Below are positions 48,695 to 59,411 of a stretch of 64,000 nucleotides of DNA, piece after piece. The stretch comes from Dactylellina haptotyla. Taxonomy: Eukaryota > Ascomycota > Orbiliomycetes > Orbiliales > Orbiliaceae. The stretch's first letter is position 1. Each line of letters opens with the position of its first letter. The notes under the pieces were generated by a model that did not search any database, was not told the DNA's origin, and was given only the letters and a program-made list of their open reading frames with translations. The translations under genes were made by a program, and so were the position numbers. The DNA is taken from NCBI GenBank assembly GCA_031310005.1, contig CM062383.1:2356001-2420000 (forward strand), in the 5' to 3' direction.

Positions 48695-49474
48695 TTTGAC
48701 GGTATTGGTAGATTGGAGACGTAAAAGTCAAAGAAAGTGAGGTGCTATCCGGGGCTCATAATTAGTTCAGGATCATTCCCCATTTTTATTTTTGCCTATC
48801 CAAAGCAAAACCATCATGAGTGCCTTTACGTGTCGAAGGGCATCCCATCAATAGAACATGATCGAGATGCCAATCATCAACATCGAAGAAAGGTTCAAGA
48901 GGCCGTCTTGCGGTATCAAAATTGCTTTCCCCTCGCAGGGTACACAAATTTGATCAGACCAAGACTCGACCCTGACTAATACGTCCACTCGTTTTGATTC
49001 GCATGATATTGTTGGGCGCGTGTGTAGCTGCGGAAGGTCCGTACCTTGGGATTTGAGGGTACCGTAATGGTTGTTGGCGGTTGTCGAGGGAGGCGGTTGT
49101 CGTGATGTCGTGACTGAAGTTGGATGGGGTTGAGGATTCGTCAAATCTTCAAAAGCTAAATTGAATTTTTCTGTGTGGTGTTGTGCAGACCTAAATTTTT
49201 GTACCCTAATCTCCGAGACTAGCCGTCTTTGGAAAGAGCTTCAGTATCAAACACAATCCGAACAACACAATTGAAAATGGTCAACACCTTCGAACAACAA
49301 GATGCTTGTTGAAATGTTTCTAGGGGTCAAGTCTAGACAGTCTAGGAAATCAGGTATATAATGCGATTTAATTATACGTCTGATGTGATAATATTAGCTA
49401 AGTGGACACGAGTATATGCAAGATCAAATCCGGGACTCCAAGTATACCAAAGTGGCATGCTCCCTCTATATCTA
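48695..49474. promoter_or_regulatory. RPS22 promoter and RDH54 3' flank
   Basis: 780 bp between tandem minus-strand genes. It should hold the RPS22 promoter and leader and the 3' flank of RDH54. CGTGACTG near 49109-49116 is one base from the Homol-D box (TGTGACTG/CAGTCACA) common in fungal ribosomal protein promoters, but it is 415 bp from the ATG, so the link is weak. Confidence 0.35.
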
Positions 49475-52318
49475 TTATAATGAATTTTTGGTAAAAATGA
49501 ACGAAACGCTCTTTGTACTCTCTTCCACGACTTGTCGAAGGATGCCATCTTCAATGATTGCCAGAGGGTCTTCTTCCTCTTCTTTTTCTGCATCTGAGTC
49601 CTTTGGACTACTACCATCACCTTTACTAAGCTTGCGAGGATCGATATGAGAGAACTCAAGCAATGCTCTCATTCTTTGTCTAGCTTTTGACGTTGATTTC
49701 CGATAGTCATCTTCCTGCTTATCCATATCAACCGCAGAAGCCTTAGTCCAGCCAGTCATTTGGATTGGTTCTTCTTCCTCTTCTTCCTCTTCGCCTTCTT
49801 CAGGTTCTCCAGGCAATTCTCCTGTCTCCCCACACCCGCACGCGAGCAGATCATGGGTGTTACAGACGGTTTCGGTGTCAAGCCTGAATAGATCTCGTAG
49901 TTCTGCGGATGTAAAATTCGACCCACCAGCCTTCTGATCCATGACAGAATCTGCCAGTCCCTGTTTGGTAATCTGCCGTTGGTAGATCTTTTCGTCAATG
50001 CACCCTGTGGTCATCATACGATATATGTATACATGCGACTTCTGCCCATCGCGGTGCACCCTTGCCATGGCCTGAAGATCAGTTGCAGGGTTCCAATCAG
50101 AGTCAAAAAGGAAGAGACGGGAGGCGCCAATGAGATTAAGCCCTGCACCACCACTCTTTGAAGATAGGAGGAAAGCGACTAAAGATATATTAGTGAGGCA
50201 CCGTCGAACATGAACAGACCAAATACTCACAAGCGACATCAGGGTTAACCCGGTTAAATTTATCCACAAGATCTTGTCGTTTGTTTGTCGGTGTCTTTCC
50301 GTCTAATCGTAAATGGTGAAGTCCCTTCGAATTTAGCATCTTTTCCAGAATATCTAGAGTAGATGTGTAGTTCGAGACCAAAACAACTTTCTCCTTAGTT
50401 GTTTCCTTCAGCTTGACCAATATTTTCTCCAAAACTTTCAACTTGCCAGAGCTATTGCCAGCAAGTATTGCAGAGTTCGCAATACGAGCTTCCTCTAGTA
50501 TAGATGAAGAAAACTTGTTTTCTTCGTTGTCTTTTCCTACCGACCTCAAGAGGGCAGTCGAGTTGCAGACTTTCTTCAACAGGGTGATGAGTTGCAACGC
50601 GGTATCCATGCTTCCCATCTGTCGTTTAGCAAGGCTCGTATTTAGAATAGCTTGGTACAGTTCTAATTGTGGCTTGCTAGGTCGACAGAATAAGACGATA
50701 TCTGTTTTGGGAGGTAAGTATTTCGATAGGATCTTAGCTGTTCTCCGAAGAACGAACAGGTTGGTAAGTTTGACAAGCTCTTCCTTTCGAGCATTTCCAA
50801 GTTCTTTATCAGCTTTTGACGCTTCAGGCTGCTGGCTCCTTACTATCGGGTTCTCAAACTGCTTTTTGAATGTGCTGTAGTTCTCTAGTATCCCAGGATT
50901 GACGAAGTCCACCATGACGAAGAACTCTCGTAAATCGTTCTGTAGGGGTGTACCACTAAGAATAACTCTTCGAGGTGTTTCCAAGGCTCTTATTGCTTGC
51001 GCAGATTTATTCTCTGCAGTCTTGAGCCTGTGACCTTCATCCGCAATGATGATGTCGACCTGACACTGTTTGAGCTTGTCCTGGATATTTCTTAACCGTT
51101 CGTATCCTACTATCATCACATTATAAACTGGCCCATGGGTGAAATCTCGAACATTGCTTTTGCCATCTGCGACAAAGACATGTATCCGCTCGTTCCCCAG
51201 CCACTTCTTGAACTCTCGTTTCCAGTTGTTGATCAGTGTGACAGGGCAAACAATCATGGCCTTCTTCACAACCGGTCCTTGGCCGTGAACAGGATTTTGC
51301 TTTAGCAGCGTCCACAATAGAGCGATTGTCTGCAATGTCTTTCCAAGCCCCATCTCATCTGCCAAAATTGCGCCCCTGCCTTCGTATGGTCGCATTCCCA
51401 TGACGGCTTCGTAAAGAAAGGCCACCCCTTCTTTTTGATGAGGTCGCAAGTGACGAGAAAGTATTGGATCTACTACTACATCCACGATCGTTTTGTTCTT
51501 TAGGGAGGAGTCGAGTGTGGGTCGCTTCATAACAAGAGCGCCTTCCGCCGTAGGATCAAATCGAGGAACAGGTTTATGTGGGTTCGTTCTTGCAACAGTC
51601 GTGCCAGCTAGTAATGGGGATTTGAAGGCGTTTTTCGTATAAAACTCTGCCGGACTAACCGTTGCGGTTATGTCGTCGATCTTCGAGGTGGACTTCAGAA
51701 ACGGCTTCCCAGCCATGAAATCCGATTTTTGAAGTATCGAATCGATTTCAACCTCTTTCCCGCCAAGACTGATAATGTCGCCTTCAGCTGGTATCTTCGA
51801 GACTCTGCCGCTGCCAATATCCCGCCCGTTCATATCTTGCAATGTCGCAGTTCCGTTGATAATTGCTAGAACTCCGTCTCCGTCCCATGTTTTATGTTTT
51901 CTTGCTTGGAACTTACGCCTAGATTTACCAATTAGAATAGAAACTCTACAATACTAAGGAGGAGAACTAACCATAGGACATTGAAGAAATGCCGACTATT
52001 CCCGACACCGCTAGGAGCTTTCCTTTCCGTTTCTTCCACTCTCGCAGGTGGATTGTTTACGGGTGCTAAAGGCTTGCGCACAAGCTGCGGAGGGTTGAAC
52101 TTGGTACCAGGTCCCACTGGTGGGCGGAACGCCGGCAGAACCCTCCTGACCCCATTCGATTGTGACGACGTCCCACTATCCGAGTTGGTACTCTTCTGGC
52201 TGCTGCTCTTGGGTTCGAGTTTTATCTTCTTCTGAGGCGGTTCATCGTCTGATGTGCTAGCCGGTTGGGTAGTCGGAGGCTTTTTCAGGAGCGGAGGGAC
52301 GAACTTCTTGCGGTACAT
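49475..52318 (-). CDS. RDH54: SWI2/SNF2 recombination translocase RDH54/TID1 (RAD54B type)
   Basis: dsDNA translocase that removes Rad51/Dmc1 from duplex DNA and promotes interhomologue strand exchange. Exons 52318-51972, 51918-50231 and 50178-49475 (912 aa). A basic, Pro/Ser-rich N-terminus leads to a segment [23 protein letters not shown] with GTATLQDMNGRDIGSG, the Rad54B/Rdh54-type N-terminal domain that separates it from RAD54 proper. The helicase core has motif I DEMGLGKT (Lys309), motif II DEGH (409-412), SGTPLQNDLREFF and the C-lobe FAFLLSSKSGGAGLNLIGAS with DWNPATDLQAMARVHRDGQK. The C-terminus contains a Cys-containing CNTHDLLACGCGE segment typical of the family and an acidic stretch. 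The exon 2/3 junction is phase 1 and restores FAFLLS. It diverges from the helicase-nuclease gene. Confidence 0.93.
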
Positions 52319-52797
52319 GATAAGAGATGTGGAGTGATGTTACCGACTTGTCGATAAGCCGGTGCTTGTATTTCGAAGTTCTATACACAGCATCAAAGTG
52401 GCTTGAAACTTGGTATTATAAGGGCAATTTAAGGGACGCGGTATGAGAAGACGCGTTGTTTGGGGGCTCTGTGTTGAGTTCGCCAAGCCACTTAATATGT
52501 TCTTGTTGCCGCATTTGTCATTCTGAATTGGGAACACCCGCTGACTCAGCCATTGGAGCTTCGAACTTCAGGCAGACTTCTGTGCCTCTCATGCTCAAAG
52601 TTCAACGCCTTCTTTTTTTTCCATGTTTGATCTATTATAAAAGCGAGTTCAGTAAATAATCATGATATCGAATTGCTAACCTTGGGCATTAGAAGCCCAA
52701 ATTACTTAGAACGACGGCTCACGTTCAAAATGACTGCGCGGCAGGTGTTCAACAGAAGTACAGAATCTATTCTCGATATATCCCCAAAACGAATAGA
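52319..52797. promoter_or_regulatory. Divergent promoter RDH54 / helicase-nuclease
   Basis: 479 bp between the start codons of two DNA-recombination-type genes. It contains ACGCGT at 52451-52456 and a second GACGCGG just upstream (52434-52440). ACGCGT is the MCB box bound by MBF in ascomycetes to drive G1/S expression of replication and repair genes. Near the plus-strand gene an ATG at 52730 opens a 23-codon frame whose TGA overlaps the assigned start (ATGA). It may be an upstream ORF or the real first exon. Confidence 0.6.
52451..52456. promoter_or_regulatory. MCB (ACGCGT) box
   Basis: Perfect palindromic MluI cell-cycle box about 135 bp upstream of RDH54 and 345 bp upstream of the helicase-nuclease start. 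Its position in a shared promoter of recombination genes fits control by MBF. The assignment rests on the motif only. Confidence 0.55.
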
Positions 52798-55616
52798 ATG
52801 ATTACTAATTTTGGAATAAACTTAATAGACCTCTTCTTGTTAAGAAATATTTCGAGTAGCCTTTTCGGCGGCCATCGCTGGGTTTGGCACTCTGCCGCAA
52901 CCAAACTCCTCCATGGATTAAGAGCTCAATTGCAACCTCAGCAATCGAGGTTCTTCAGGATCTCTTCTAGCCAACTGAAGCATAAAGCTACCGACGAGAC
53001 AGAGGAAGACAATATTGTAGTATCTGGTCCGGATGCTCCGAAGCCATTGCAAGAAACAAGAGATGCATCCACCGGCACCAGAAAAGTTGTTTTGCCACCC
53101 CTCTCGAAGCAACAGGAGCAGGCAAGACAAATCCTCTTAGAAGGGCGTCAAAACATCGTTATAAACGCATGCGCAGGCAGCGGGAAGACCACAACTTTAC
53201 TTCAAATGGCTGCAAATATTCCCAAGCGATTTCTGGCGTTACTATATAACCGTAGGCTGAGGGTGGAGACAATCGAGAGAGCCCAATCGTTAAGTCTCGA
53301 CAATCTTTACATCGACAATTATCACGGGCTGGCGTAAGAACTTTTCGAAGCCATGAATATTTATTTTTAGAGCTTTGTTAACAGTTTCGATGCCAGCTAT
53401 CGATATTATTCCCGTGAAGCAGACACCGATCAAGGACTAAAGCGAATCGTGGAGGATGATATGGCACCACTTGAACCTCTTCCGGAATTTGATGTTCTCG
53501 TCCTTGATGAACAGCAAGATATGAACCCGATTATTTACAATTTCGTCTTAAAGCTTCTCCGAGATTCTGCCAAGACTGGTACAAATAGTCCTCAACTGAT
53601 GCTCCTGGGCGATCCACGACAGGTAGGCCTACAACTATGTCTCCCAAACAGAATTTCCTATTGATGCTACTTAGGAAATTTATCAATTCAATAATGCCGA
53701 TAAAAGATTTCTCACACACTGCCGCGACCTTTTTCCTGGCCAATATATTGAAAATGGCAAAGTAAAAGATCGCACGTGGGTAGAAATTAACCAAATGGTT
53801 TCATTCAGAATGACCAGTCAGATTGCACGGTTCATAAATCACCAACTATTACGTGGATCCAAGCCACCGATCGGAACCATCAAGGACAATCCGAAAGATC
53901 CTCTTCCACGATACGTCGTGTGTGATGCATTCAGTGATGAACCTCTTAATGAACTGAAGCGTTTGTTAAAGATGCCCGAGATCAAACCAGAAGATATCTT
54001 AATTCTAGCCCCATCCTTACGATCCGCTCGAAGTCCAATCAGAGATCTCGCTAATCTCATCGCTGTCCAAATGCCAGAAATTCGCATTCACATCCCTACT
54101 GATGACGATGACAGGATTACGGATAAAGTTGGCAGCGGCAAAATAATATTTGCATCCTATCATCAAGCCAAGGGAATCGAAAGAGAAGCTGCGATACTTT
54201 TCAATTTCTCCAGTTCCTATTACGATTTCTACGATAGAAATCCTGCTACACTTCTAAATGTAGGGAACGTACAATACGTCGCGGCAACGCGGGCGAAGAA
54301 ACACCTGGTTTTGATACATCACCATGAAGATGACTATCTACCATTCATAAACAAGAAGACTTTGTCGAAATACTCTTATCGGCCGCCGGGCAAGAACGTT
54401 AAGCCTTACCGGACGGAGAAAGAGCTGAAACAGATCAAACAGCCGAAATACAGGTGGAAGGTTACCGACTTGACCAGAAATATACCGGAGACGGTAATAT
54501 CAGAATGTACTATTTCCAACAAAACATTCATCTGGGGACGTATTACTAACTAATAATTTAGGTTTCGAGGAATTAGATTTAGAGATGGTACGGAGACCGA
54601 ATAAATATAGAGTTTGGCCTGAAACCGAGATCGAGATAAGCGAAGGGAACTGGCAGGCCGTGGCAGATATTACCGGAACGGCGGTACCTGCCATATTCGA
54701 ATACCAACATCGAGGCACATGCAAACTCGTCACCGATGTTATGAATGACCTAGAAAAACTCACGAAGCCACTTGAGTTATTACCAGAAAAGTATAGAGAG
54801 CACATGCTAGACATTAATGACAGATTGGAAGAACAGCAGCTCAGAATCTCGGATGTCTTATTCATGGCCAATATCTCGAATATGCTTCAGTCCGGGTATA
54901 TATATAAAGTTCTCACCATTCCTCTTGACAGGTATACCTGGTTCACGGGCGACCACTCCGATGCTGCTTTCAATATATTAAATAAGATGATATCCGACGA
55001 AGCGAGGTACGAAATCTTTGTGGGCCACAAATTCGTTGATGTAAAAGCGGGAGAAAACGGTGTTTCTGTTATCGGAAGGGTAGACTTGTTTGATTATGCG
55101 AGAATGTGGGAATTGAAATGGACCAGCGCACTCCGACCTGAGCATGTGCTGCAGGTGGCGCTATATGCCGCGATTGGCAAGCGGACTACGATAAAAAGAT
55201 TCCGCGAGCAGGAGTATCTCGAGAAGGAACCTGCTGCTATAGAGGATGACAAAAAAAAGCGCAAGACTAAGAAGAAAATCAAGATCGAGATCGACTACCA
55301 CGATATCGAAAATGAAGAACTGCAAACGAAACTCAAGCGAAAGACCAGCTATCTCTTACATATTCCTACGGGCCAGAGAATCAAAATCGGATCTATTATA
55401 ACAGGGAAGCGAGATGGATATATTGAGGTTCTAAGGAAGTTAGTAGAAGCAAAAATAAACCCACCGCGACTTGCAATTAGTGATAAGAAATTTCTCGCAG
55501 AGGCAAAGTTGGGGTTCCCGAGTCTTGTTGGACCATGCACCGTGCCCCCATGGTTGAGCAGCAGTTGGGTGAAGGAGTCTAATGAAGCAAAAAAGCGGAA
55601 CAAGACGAGGAAGTAG
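52798..55616 (+). CDS. UvrD/Rep-type (SF1) helicase fused to PD-(D/E)XK nuclease, probably mitochondrial
   Basis: Exons 52798-53333, 53385-53622, 53675-54506 and 54562-55616 (886 aa). SF1 motifs in order: Walker A AGSGKT (126-131), DEQQD (220-224), GDPRQEIYQF (254-263), SFRMTSQIARFI, and motif VI YVAATRAKK (459-467). The C-terminal 350 residues carry a RecB/Cas4-like nuclease core: D710 in GRVDLFD, E719 and K721 in WELKW, and Q733/Y737 in HVLQVALYA. A lysine-rich insert and YLLHIPTGQRIKI follow. This order (helicase, then nuclease) is that of bacterial AddA. The first 60 residues are basic and hydroxylated with RFFRIS, like a mitochondrial presequence. An alternative start at 52730, joined to 52869 by a 71-bp intron, gives an even better one (MTARQVFNRN...). 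Likely role: resection or degradation of DNA ends. A distant FBH1-like helicase is the main alternative for the N-terminal part. Confidence 0.85.
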
Positions 55617-56066
55617 ATAATACGGGGCATTACCTTATACAACCAACCCGATAAAGGATTATCTTTTGTTCATAAACAAGCAAGCTGTACATAGTAACCG
55701 ATTGTATCATAGATTCGAGACGCAAATCGATGTACACGGCTGAGAAGGGAAGCGTCGAAAAAAGTGTTGTCACTCTGATGTATTCGGCCAACCAGAACGG
55801 TCGATATTTACATGCATTGTACGTCATGGGAGCTCTCTCGGCCCAATCGCCGGGCGAGCTAGCACTGTGGGGCCGCTGGGAGAGCTGCGACGACCAGGCT
55901 GGGTAGCCGATGCGGACTCGGGATACACCAGCTTATAGTGGGGAGGTACTTCCCTCGCTCAGATCTCCCACAGAAACCGAAGCTTACTCTTCCCTTCGCA
56001 TCCTCAGCTCGAACGCTCTCGATTCAACATCTAAGCCCTCCCTGCTACCCTCGCAGCTTCAACGCA
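55617..56066. promoter_or_regulatory. Intergenic region upstream of the SAC phosphatase
   Basis: 450 bp between tandem genes. A GC-rich block at 55835-55905 lies about 200 bp before the next ATG. A reading frame runs through the leader in frame with the following ATG (from 55938), but it has a poor composition for coding and the start at 56067 fits the family better. Confidence 0.4.
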
Positions 56067-59000
56067 ATGCCGGGTCTCGTTCGCAAGGTGCTGATTCTCG
56101 CCGCAATTGATGGGTTGCTGCTGTTGCCGACGGGACCCAGATCTCGAAGCCAACCCCAAACGAAGATTGCCTACAAGACGGGAGCCATAAATACCGCCCC
56201 GAACGAGACAGCAGTATCGCAGGCGGTAGCAACGGGGAACACGTTCGAGGCCGTCGGAATCGCTGGTATTTCCCGCACCTTTCGGTCTAATATTACGGTT
56301 TTCAGTGTACTAATAGCTGTGAATAGGTCTTCTCTCCGTCCCGTCTGGTTCTTGGTTGATCGCCATCACAAAGCGATCGCAGGTCGCCGAAGTCAAGGGC
56401 CGCCAAATCTTCGTCATAACTGACATCGCACTCATCCCCCTCCACTCAAAAACCGAAGCCGAAGCGGCCATAGCCCGAGTCAGAGCTAAGAACGCAAAGA
56501 GGAGCTTGAATACTACAGGTCCCGATGATATCGATTCTGACGAAGAATACGATGGAGACTCCGTGCTTTCCAGTGACGATGATGTGTACGACGACCCCCC
56601 ACGGCGGCCGAATCATCACAGAACCGCATCTTCGTCTATTGCGGAAGACGTAATTGGAAAGAAAGGACTGTACGGAAGATTCGCAGAACGATGGTTCTCA
56701 AAGAGGGGTTGGCAGGTCGATAGAAACCGCCTGCAGGGGCTGAGCGGTAAAGGCGATGGTGGGGAAACTTTTCAGATGAGGAGGATGAAGTCGCGAACAG
56801 GATCTCCAGATAGCGAGACAGCAGATAAAGCCGTTGCTCCAAATATTGAGATTCGGGTACAAGAATCGCAGGGCGAAACAACATCGTCAGGCGAGAGCTC
56901 AGGTGCAGATGCACCAACATATCCAGATCAGCCCGCTCAGCCGGAAGTGTTACAGGATAACGAAGTTATGGAAGGAGTTGCCAATAGCTTGACACCAAAG
57001 TTATTGCGAACGGTAAAGCTGCTGCTGGCGTCTTCAAGATCATTTTACTTCTCCTACGACTATGATGTTACGAGGTCTATTGCCAAACAAACCCTAGCCA
57101 CTAGTAGTGAGGTACCACTACACAAGAAAGTAGATTCTGATGTAAAACTCCCTATCCAAACCCTTAAAAAGAATTTACTAACCATGACCAATAGTACTTT
57201 TGGAATAAGCATCTCATAAGTCCATTCGTGGAAGCGGGGCAACATCATATCGCCCTTCCTCTTATGCAGGGCTTCGTCGCTCAACAGCACTTTCAGATTC
57301 CCAATAAGGAAGGCTACAGCCGAAATTTCTTGCTAACCCTCCTCACTCGACGCAGCGTCCACAGAGCTGGTTTGCGATATCTTCGCCGTGGAGTAGATGA
57401 GAATGGCTATGTGGCAAACTGTGTCGAAACGGAGCAGCTCCTGAGTGATATCGACAAGAACACTGAATATTCGTTTGTGCAGATGAGAGGCAGCATCCCG
57501 GTTTTCTTTCAGCAGTCGCCATACGCTCTGAAGCCAAAACCTATTCTCATGCATAGCGAAAGTGCTAATAAAGCAGCTTTTCAGGCTCATTTTAAGCGGC
57601 TTAAAGAGAGATATGGGGAGATTCAGGCAGTGAACTTAGTAGAGAGGCATAGTCTGGAAGGTATTGTGGGCAATATGTATGAGAAGTATGCGAACGAGTT
57701 AGAGGACCCGAAGATCAAATTTGAGTGGTTCGATTTCCACGCAGAGTGCCGAGGAATGAAATTTGAAAACGTCAGTTTGCTGCTAGATCGCGTTGGTGAT
57801 GTTGTCGACCAGTTTGGTTGGACGGAAGAGCATAACGATAAGATTGAGAAGTCGCAGACAGGGTACGGAAACGCCAAAAAATCGGTTCTCGAAAATTTTG
57901 AATTTTAACTGACCTCTTCTCGCAGAGTTATCCGGACGAACTGTATGGATTGTCTCGATCGGACGAATGTTGTCATGAGTAATTTCGCGCGAAGAGCCAT
58001 TGAGATCCAGCTCACGCATTTGAACATCGACCCGGCGAAACTGGACTCATCATTGAATTTTATGAACCTCTTGTGGGCGGATAATGGAGACGCAATTTCT
58101 AAACAATATTCTTCCACGGCGGCACTGAAGGGCGATTTCACTCGCACGAAGAAACGTAACATCTCTGGTGCTCTGGCTGATTTTGGCTTGACTTTGACAC
58201 GATTGTGAGTTATTTGATCCAATACAGCTGTGATTCAACTAACCAAGTTGGCTTTGTAGTTGGAACAATATTATTGGTGATTTTTTCACACAAGCAGCCA
58301 TTGATTACCTACTTGGGAATGTGTCGGCCCAAGTTTTTGTGGAGTTCGAGGCCAAGATGATGAGCGGTGATCCTGCGATCAATATCTCCAAAGTGAGGCA
58401 GAACGCGAGTACGTGATGAATCAGCTATTGATGAAAACTACCCATGAAATACTGACACTAGTCCAGTTGAAACGAGCTCTCGAATGGTCATTGCGGATAA
58501 AAATGAAGAGATGATGGGCGGGTGGACATTGCTCACACCTAGTGAAGAAAACACAATGTAAGGCGCTCTCCAGATACGACGCTGACAAGCTTGCTAATTG
58601 CATCTCAGACGAACATTCCCGTTCAAAGAAGTCGTATTGCTTCTGACTGAAGCAGCGCTTTACCTCTGCAAATTTGACTTTTCTATGGACAAAGTTTCTG
58701 CGTTCGAGCGCATATCGCTTGAAAATATCAAGGGCTTACAATACGGTATGTGTTGATCTCAAAGCACATAGTAATCGACAACAATATTAACAATGCTTAC
58801 TAGGTGCTTACATAACCGAAACCATGACTTCAGCTTCTGTAGACGAGAAGCGAAATGTGGGCCTTATTGTCACATACGAGCCAGGCGAAGATGACATATT
58901 ACGCATAAACACGAGATCTTTGACCTCCAATGTCTCGCGACAACACTCCGATATAGCAGCGGATGCAGCCGTCCCGCCACAAAAGGACGATGACCAAGGT

Positions 59001-59411
59001 AACACGAAGCAATCTGATGATCCGAAACTTGCATCGAAGGGTACACCGCCTGTCTCCTCAGACCCGAACAACGAGCGCATCCTCGCATTCAAAGCATTGT
59101 CTGCAGATGCGACGGTGAAAGCGTCAAGCCGGGTTCCTAGCCCGATTCGTAAATCTGCAGAGTCTGACGAAGAAACATTGATCCTCAGTATCTGCAGCGA
59201 GATCGAGAGAGCTTGTAAGCTGCTTAATCCAAGTATAGGCCGTAACACCACGGAGAATGGAGCAGCAGTTGAGGATGGTGATACACATGAAGAACCACGG
59301 AGTTGTGCATTTATAGAAAAGAAGGATGTTGTGAGTGTTCTAGAAGCCAAGAGGAGCACGGGATTACTCGAACAGGTTGGCTACTCTATTCGTCGCTGGG
59401 TTTGGGCATAG
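56067..59411 (+). CDS. Phosphoinositide phosphatase with SAC and hSac2 domains
   Basis: Eight exons: 56067-56265, 56327-57141, 57195-57862, 57926-58204, 58260-58408, 58467-58557, 58609-58745 and 58804-59411 (981 aa). The SAC domain starts with GLLSVPSGSWLIAITKR, followed by YFWNKHLISPFVE. The catalytic P-loop RTNCMDCLDRTN holds C567-x5-R573-T574. The next domain, from FPFKEVVLLLTEAALYLCKF to TYEPGEDD, is hSac2, which in animal INPP5F mediates dimerisation and membrane targeting. The family removes phosphate from PtdIns4P or related lipids on endosomes and the Golgi. A Ser/Asp-rich insert of about 250 residues (56500-56990) interrupts the SAC fold, as in fungal homologues. The C-terminus is Ser/Asp-rich and ends GYSIRRWVWA. 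The exon 6 acceptor was taken at the second AG (58465-58466), because only that keeps the frame. Confidence 0.92.
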
